DNA of 64,000 nt from Coriaria nepalensis (taxonomy: Eukaryota > Streptophyta > Magnoliopsida > Cucurbitales > Coriariaceae): NCBI GenBank assembly GCA_027186245.1, contig CP114496.1, positions 1,681,501 through 1,745,500 of the forward strand, read 5' to 3'. A program made the position numbers and the translations under genes. The notes below the pieces were generated by a model that was not told the DNA's origin, ran no database searches, and was given only the letters and a program-made list of their open reading frames with translations. Of this stretch, positions 53,601 to 62,600 are shown one piece after another. Position 1 is the first letter of the stretch. Each line of letters begins with the position of its first letter.

Positions 53601-56600
53601 AACTGATTCTTAAGCCTATTTTAACAGAACAGTTTTCCCAATTATATAATAAGAAAACACGGCCAAATATACTAGTTGATTGTTTTTATGTGTTGTGAGA
53701 GCAGAAAATCTATTCTCAAAATAATTACCAAACACACCATTATATTCGGAGAAACAGTAGTAGCAGAACTGGTCATAATGATGGTGTGACACAGGTGATC
53801 AGGGTGTCTATAATAGGTAATAATTACAAAGTTACAAATTAACATTGAAGTTCAGATCATATTTTTGTAGAACATATTTAAAATTCCAACAAACAAATCA
53901 ATTTGATTTGTTTGCTAAATAGTTACTAATTAATTGCTGATTTATAGGGATTCTAATTGTTTCTGTCTAGGCATGTTTTATATAGTTAGACTAGGGTTTC
54001 TATCCTATATAAGGGAACGAAAGATGTAAATTAAAAGTATTGAATATAATTCTTTTACCTCTAAAATTCACATGGTATCAGAGCATCATATTTTCTTAAC
54101 TCTAGCAAATCAATCCCTCATGATGAAATATGGGATGGCTACAGAAAGACTGGGTTCTTCTTCTATTTCAAACCCCGAAAACACCTCTAATCATGAAACC
54201 ATGGTCAATGCCAACCATGGAAACTCGGAAAGCAATTAGGTCATCATTACATAACACAAACTGAATGAGAACAATTATGATCAATGGTCTCATTCAATAA
54301 TGATGTACATCTGCAGTAAAGAATAGGATGAATATCTATCTAGTGAGGTAACTAAACCATAAAAAGATGATCCGAAGTTTAGAGTATGGAAGGCTGAAAA
54401 TAGCATGGTCATGTCATGGTTCATCAACTCCATGACTAATGACATTGGAGAAAACTTTCTACTATATAAAATGGCTAAGTATATATGAGAGGCAGTTAAG
54501 GAGACCGACTCTAACAATGAGAACACCTCAGAACAATTCGAGATAGAGAACAACCTACATAACTTGCGGCAAGAAGACTTGACCGTAACTAAATACTACA
54601 ATGCCATTACCCGCTACTGGCAACAACTTCACTTGTGCGAGATCAATTCATGGAAGGGCACTGAATCAATCCAGTTGTATATGCAAATTGTTGAAAGAAA
54701 GAGATTGTACAAGTTCCTAATTGGATTGAAACAAAATATGGATGAAGTAAGAGGGAGAATCCAAGGCTATAAACCTCCACCGAATGTAAAAGAGGCTTTT
54801 TCTAAAGTAAGAAAAGAGGAAAGCATGAAAAGGGTAATTATTAAATCTCACTCAAGCACTCAGAACCTAGAAGTCTCGGCCTTAGTCGCTAGAGGCACTC
54901 AGTATCAACCAAGTGAGAATCGACACAGTAAGGAACAACCATGGTGTGAGCACTGCCAACAGCCTGGACATGTTTAAGACACATGCTGGAAAATCCATGG
55001 AAAACAAGATGACCAGAAGCCATCATGACCTCCTTACAACAAAGAAGGCCGTGGAAACCATATTTGCATGGAAGAACTTACTACAACATGTGAATCCAAC
55101 TTGTTCAACAGGGAACAACTTGATCTACTAAAAAAGTTGTTTAGTCAGCCAACATCATCCTTACAACCCTCCTTCATTATTGGAACCGGGTCCATAGCCC
55201 AAAAAGGTAAATTTGCTACTACTCTAAATACAACGAAAGACAAGAACAATCTATGAATTGTGGACTCTGGAGCATCAGACCACATGATGGTGATAAAACT
55301 CTATTTAGTAATTTTACTCCTTCCCATGAAAATCTTTCTATCAGAATTGCAGATGGCTCACTTTCAAAGTGTCCGATTTAGAATCCATCACAATATCAAA
55401 AAATCTTACTCTAAACTCGATTCCTTTAGCCCCAAATATAGACTGCAACTTATTATTTATCAGTAAACTCACTCGAGATCATAATTGTGTTACTAAATTT
55501 CTTCCATACTCGTGTGAATTTCAGGACTTGGATTCGGGGAAGACGATTGGCAATGCTAAGATGTACTCGGGGCTCTATCTACTTAAGGCGTCTGATCCTC
55601 AAGTGGACTGTTGCAAGTCAGGTTATTTAGTGTCTAGAAGTCAAAATAGTCCTATTAGTCGATGTCTTAAAGATAGTCTAGTAATGTTATGGCACTACCG
55701 ATTAGGCCACCAAAACTTTATGTATTTCTAGAAATTATTTCCATTATTATTCTCTAATAAAAGTCCATATGATTTTCAGTGTGAAATCCGTCACCTCTCA
55801 AAACACACCCGCAAGCAATACCTTCCCTAACCAACCCTACAAAACATCCCAACCTTTCCCCATGATTTAATAGTGATGTATTGGGACCCTCTACTGGAAC
55901 AAGGAATTTTCCACCAAAGCTCATGTGTGGATACAACTCAACCGAATGGGATTGTAGGAAAAAAAAAACCGACATTTGTTAGATGTTGCCAGATCACTCA
56001 TGTTATCATCTCATGTCCCGAAGCACCATTGGGGTGATGCCAATCTCACTACCACCTACCTCATCAATACAATGCCCTCTCGAATTCTCAAATTTCATAC
56101 ACCATGTCAAACCCTCCTTTAAGTCCTATCCACACACACACCTCATAACCTCTGTCCCTCTTAAGGTATTTGGCTGCTCTACTTTTGTCCATATTCACAG
56201 TCCGACTAGAAGCAAGCTTGATTCTAGAGTAATCAAATGTATTTTCTTGGGATACTCATTCGATCAGAATGGGTACAAATGCTACTCTCCCAGCACACAA
56301 AAATATTACAACTTAATGGATGTCACCTTTTTTTAACAACTTTTTTATCTTAAACCTAACATTCAGGGGGAGAACCACTTTATACAAGAACATCAACTTT
56401 GGGACATAGAACATGGACCTCACCAAACTACCTCACCATATCCTTCTAATGAAGCTAAAGCTATTCACATAGGCAGTCTAGACAGTTTCGTACAGGATTC
56501 TATTCTCAACCGTCTAGCCAATTTTGTACAGGATTCTATTCCCAACCCCCATCCTACTTAAAACTCTCCTCCACTTCTAGACACTATTCAACACAACAAT

Positions 56601-59600
56601 GATCTCATTACTTACTCAAGAAGGAAAAGAAGCCAAGTAGAAACAAAACCCCTAGTACATCATGAGCAGATCTATGAGTCAGACTCTGATTCCAAGGCCA
56701 AATGAAGACCTTCAAGCTAACACTAATTTTCACTCTTCTCTTACCGAGTTAGAAAATGATGATATTAATTGGCCTATTGCATTAATGAAAGGTGTTGGAT
56801 CATGTACAAAGCACTCTATATGCAATTTTGTGTCCTATCAATGGTTATCACCTAATTTCAGGGCATCCGTGTCTAACATAGACGGAATTCAGATTCCAAA
56901 CAACATACAAGAAGCACTCAAATCTCTAAAATGGAGAGTGGTTGTTTGTAATGAAATTTGAGCACTAGAGAGGAATGAAACATAGGAAGTTACTGAATTA
57001 CCATCAGGAAAGCGTCCAGTGGATTGTAAGTGGATATTCATAATGAAGTACAGAGATGATGGGAATGTAGATAGATTCAAAGCTTGGTTGGTAGCCAAAA
57101 GCCCTACTCAGTCTTATGTTATTGATTATGAATAAACATTTGCTCCAATAGCAAAACTAAACACTATTTGGGTCCTACTTTCACTAGCTACAAATCTAGA
57201 TTAGCCTCTTTACCACCTGGATGTCAAGAATGCATTTCTGAATGGAGATCTAATGGAGGAAGTATATATGGACATTCCTCCCGGGTTTGAGAAATTAGAT
57301 ACAACCAACAAGGTATGCAAGCTCAAAAGGTCACTTTACGGACTCAAGAAATCGCTAAGGGCTTGGTTTGACATATTCACAGAGGTGGTTGTTATTAGAG
57401 ATGAAAAGAGAATTCTTTCTTATACAATATTTGAAAAGTGAGGCACATATATATATATATATATACAACTAGGAAACTAGAATTAAGCTAATTGACAACT
57501 ATATTCATATAATATACAGCTAACACTCCCCCTCAAGTTGGAGCATAGATATTAATCATGCCCAACTTGTTACAAAGATAATCAATCTGAACCCCATTTA
57601 AAGCTTTCGTGAAGATGTCCCCTAATTGTTCTCTAGTCTTCACATATCTTGTAGAAATCAAGCCTTATTGAATTTTCTCACGAACAAAATAACAATCAAT
57701 TTCAATATGCTTAGTTCGCTCATGAAACACATGATTTTATGCAATTTGAAGAGCAGTTTGGTTATCACACCACAATTTTGTTGGTACTAAAGTTTTAAGT
57801 CCTACTTCAATCAAGAGTTGATATATCACATTAACTCACACAGAGACTGTGCCATAACCGTATATTATGACTCTACACTGGATCGTGACACAACATTTTG
57901 CTTCTTACTCTTCCATGAGACTAAATAAGATACAATAACCTAAAGTGGATACCCTAAAGTGGATACCTTTTTTAAGGAAAAATCAGTTTGATTTCTTTGC
58001 TGAATAGTTATTAATTAGTTGATGATTTCTAGGGATTCTAATTGTTTCTGTTTAGGCACATTTTCTACAATTAGACTAGGGTTCCTATCCTATATAAGGG
58101 AACCTACGATGTAAATTAAAAGTATTGAATATAATTCTTTTACCTCTAAAATTCACATTTTTTGAACAGTAATTATTTTTAACATTGAAATTTAGACCAT
58201 ATTTTTAAACAATAATTTTTTTTCTTCTTTCCTCTTTTGTCAAACAAATGTAATTTCTCATATCAGGACTTCAATGAACAGGTATAGTCTCGTTTTTCAT
58301 ATAGAATGTATAGTCTACTTCAAACAATGCATCTGTGCACAAAAAATGACCAAACAATGACTTCAGCTCTACAAAAGGTGGAACTGTTCCAGTAAACCCA
58401 TTCCAAAACAATCAAAACAATCCTAAAAGGAAAAACAACGTTATACAAGCAGAAGATGAAAATAACTTCAAAGTTTACTCCATTGGGAAAATTATAAAAA
58501 CCACATCTAGTTTGAAAAATTTTAAAAATTCAAGAAGATGATTAAGTCCAAAAGATCAATGGACAGTAAATAATCAACCCATGTGAAGTCAAGGATGTAC
58601 CCTTGCACAGCACGGTGCAGAAAAACAGGATTTCCTGGATCCAACGGGAGTCTTCTCAGAGAACTTAGCGCAGCATATTGCAAATTACTCTGGATTATAG
58701 ACTGTACAAACACAGAAAAGGTAACAAACTAATGATTGGCATATTCAATGAATAGAATGAAAGGGGAGCAAAATAAAACAATCCATCAAGTGTTAGTTAA
58801 TTTACTTTTTCTTAAGGAAACACATGTTCCACAGGAAATGGTAAGGTCCATGAATATGAAAAATCTGAAATGAACATACTACATATCCTTTCTATAGCTG
58901 CTCATATATCTAAATATCACTCTACTAGAACAGTAAGTACACTCAGAAGAAAAGGACATGATATCATAAGACATGTAGAGAAGCTTTACAATATATTCAT
59001 TCAGGCCGAATAGTTACCTCCTTATCACCACCTTTAGTTCCGAAAACACCTTTCTTACGTTTTTGTGAGGCATCAGCAACCTGGAAATTGAGATACGAAG
59101 GAGTAAGAAGTTCCAGAAGTTCCACATCATCAATTACAGGAATGAATACAGGAAATGAAATTAATCAAAAGGAAGTTTAACGCCAATAGCTTTCTTAAAC
59201 TCAAAAGGACACTAAACAATTAGAAAAGTGTAGTAATTATGCCGTACTTGAAGGAAGATGTGATTCATTATCAACATCTTCTAAACACGATCTTGTCAAA
59301 GTCAAATTGTGTTTCAAACTAAATAAAATAAATTCCCAGATCAGAAAAGCTACCACAGAGTTAGCTTGAGTACATCATATCCATAAACCACCAATAATGG
59401 AAGATCGCACAAACCTTTTACTTGTTCATGAAAATTCAAAAGCTCTAAGTTCCTCAAGTAGAATCACATGGTTTTGATTCACTTGTTGCCAAATCTTCAA
59501 CATTCACTGTATCACTACTTACCCAATACTAGAAATACATTATATCACACAGTATTTCTTTCACTGATATTAGTATCATGGACCATAACTATTTAATCTC

Positions 59601-62600
59601 TCTCCATCTACCAAGTCAATAGAAACAATCAATACTAGCAATTTCTAATAAATATGAAAGAGACAGCCGACTGGCACTCTCCACTAAAATGTTATGGTAG
59701 TTACCAGAATAGGACAAACCTTGTCAAGAATACCAAAAACAATTTCATACAGCTGAGACAAAATTTCAGTGTTGCTTGAAGGGGAGTATGTTAAAGCTTT
59801 TAGAGCTTGCAGTCTCCGTGCATGAACTACACAATGAAATGAGACGAACTAATATCAGCATTTAATCATCTCCAACCTCTTCAGCTCATATCTCGGCAAA
59901 TAAACCAATAGCAAACAAGTACTGTAGACAACAGTACACAAGTAGTATCAAAAGAATCATCTCCAACCCCTAAAAGTCACATCTGTTGTGTTCTATCACA
60001 TAAGAGATCTACCAATTAGAATAGATACCAGTCAAATTGACATCAGGAAATATAAGTATCTCTCAAAAATCAATTTGAATATGTAATAGTACCAGGTAAG
60101 GCTAAGAGACAAAACCATATTTTACGTAGAAGATTTTGCAAACACAATTCACACGAGAAAGAAACAAACTTACATTCAATATCAGAATTATAAGCTTCAG
60201 TTGTAAGCTGATTTACTATCCGTGGTACAACATCAGCTCTAGTGACCCCTCCCACTACATCAATGTCAGCTAAAGCGTCCCAATTAGGGGTGGGGATCCC
60301 ACCACCAGTATTTACCCCTTGTGCCCCAGTATCTGATAAAATTCTGGCCAAGTAATAGTAGACATATCGCAGGACACTCCTATCTTCACATTGCTGGCTT
60401 AGCTGCAAAAGACAAAAGATCACAAGTATTGTTGGTTTAGATCATGAGAAATAAGAGATTAATACCAAAAGCTTGGAAGTTGTTTGTAGAAAACATTTTG
60501 TATTATACTACTAGCTTTCAATTGGATAATTTTATATTTAAATTGTCAAAAGGCTACGTTATACTTAACGTAGCTTCAAAACAAGGGAGCAGTAGACAGG
60601 TATTTCCTCTTGACAAGAGCCACTTAGTCCCCCTTTCCTATACGGTAATCGGCTTATAATTTTAAAGGCCTCTTAGTATATATCTTAGGGGCTAAGGGTA
60701 ATCGGTAACCAAAAATCTAGCGCAACTGGAGCACACTCAGGGTAGATGTACCAACTACTTGTAATATTGTGTTAGACCCGTCATTATTATTATTAGTAGT
60801 AGTATCATTAGTATTATTATTATGAGGCTATTTTAGTAATTGGTTGGTTAGTAGTATAAATAGGAATAGTATGGTTAGGGTTTAGGGAGGAATTGATTTT
60901 GGAGAGTAAGAACTCTTAGGGAGAGACGGTCTACCTCTCGAATAGTAGACCAACGTATGTTATTTTGGTTATTGCATAATAAAGATTAGCCCTAATTCTA
61001 TATCTCTAGATCGGGTCCTAACAAATTCGTATCAAGCACTCGATCGACAATGGCTGCAAAGAAGGTAGAGGCACTTGAGGAGAAATTGGAGAGCGAAGTA
61101 TCGGCGATTACGACAACGATCGAAGAACGCATCTCGACCGTGCAACAACAGTTTTCGCTGGAAGCTATGTTGGTGAAACTAACCGAGATGCAAGTTTGGT
61201 CATTGTCGAACCCTAATCAACCTACGGGCGGTCAGGCAGTAGGGGAAAGCGAGGGAGAAGGCTCAGGGCAGTCGCGCAGGAGGCGAGCAAGCTACAGGGG
61301 GAGAATCAAGGGCAGGCTACGCCATGGGGGGCGCGGGGCGCGGGTGTGGAAGGTCAGGTTAGAGGCGCTTTTCGAGGTGACCTGAGTAGCGGGTTGAAGG
61401 CGGCGGCGCCACAGTGGGGGCCGGCCGAAAGGGGTCAATTCCGACCAAGGGAAAACTGGACAGAATTCGCTGATTGGTCTAGGGGTGGAACCGCCGCTAG
61501 CAGCGAGGTAAGGACACCAAGGGCAGATTTTAGGGTTCCGGTGGAACCCCCTTAGGCGGGGCAAGGGCAGTATGCGGCAGGGCAAGGAAGAATGTGGGCT
61601 GACCCGCAGATTCGCAAGTTGAAAATGCCAATATTTGAAGGCGAGAATGCAACTGCATGGGTATATAGGGTGGAAAGATACTTTGCGGTTAACGGGCTAT
61701 CCGAGGAGGAAAGGTTACACGCAGCGGGCCTCTGTTTAGAGGGACCGGCGTTGTCATGGTTCCAATGGTGCGAGCATCACCAACCCATTAGGTCTTGGGC
61801 TGAATTCAAGCAACGGGTAATGGTGAGGTTTCGGACCTCGCAAGATGGGGACTTGTACGAGTAGTTTTTGGCCCTTCGTCAAGAGGGGACAGTTTTGGAA
61901 TATCGGGAGAAATTTGAGTTGCTTTCGGGCCCATTAATGGGTGTCTCGCCGGAGGTCTTAGAGGGGAATTTTCTAAAGGGGTTGAAGCCGGAAATTCGGG
62001 CTGCATTGAGGTTGCTTCGGCCACAAGGATTGGGGGAATACATGGACTTGGCATTACAAGTGGAGGAGAAGAAAAATGCCAAAAAAGCAGCAAAAAACAG
62101 CACTGGCAGTATGGTTACAAAAGGCTATTCCGGGAATTACAACGCTCGGACTCAAACCATCACCGTTGGTACAGAAGCTTCGGGAGAGAGGAGAGCCGGA
62201 AACAGCCCAAAGGGGAGTGTCAAGAGGTTGACGGAGACCGAGTTTGCAAATAAAAGAGCTAAGGGGTTGTGTTTTCATTGCGGCGAGAAATTCACGCCCG
62301 GGCACCGTTGTAAGGAGAGGAGGCTCCAGGTGTTAATGGTCGATGATGAGGATGATGATGAGGTAGAAACGGACGGGGAGAGGCAGGAGGAACTAGTGCA
62401 TCACCATCTAGACCCCCGGTTTCCGGACCATCCGCATCATACCATAGTTTCCCGATTTCCACCTTGAGGACAAGGTGTCTCGTTGGGAGAGGAGTAATAT
62501 TAGACACGTCATTATTATTATTAGTAGTATTATTATTATGAGGCTATTTTAGTAATTGGTTGGTTAGTAGTATAAATAGGAATAGTATGGTTAGGGTTTA

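Larger units (their letters stand above)
53866..58157 (+). mobile_element. Copia-C3, truncated and interrupted
   Basis: Third copy of the C family, opposite orientation to C1 and C2. 5' LTR 53866-54072 (207 bp, TGTAGAAC...ATTCACA), primer site TGGTATCAGAGC at 54073-54084, partial 3' LTR about 57977-58157. The coding region stops inside RT at about 57389, where a fragment of another Copia begins; RNase H and the left part of the 3' LTR are lost. No convincing target duplication (runs of T on both sides). It is in the intron between TASH3 exons 8 and 9, antisense to the gene. Confidence 0.85.

Noticed and set aside
53862..58162. TTTT-type target duplication for Copia-C3
   Set aside because: The flanks are T-runs and only partly match; chance is the simpler explanation.
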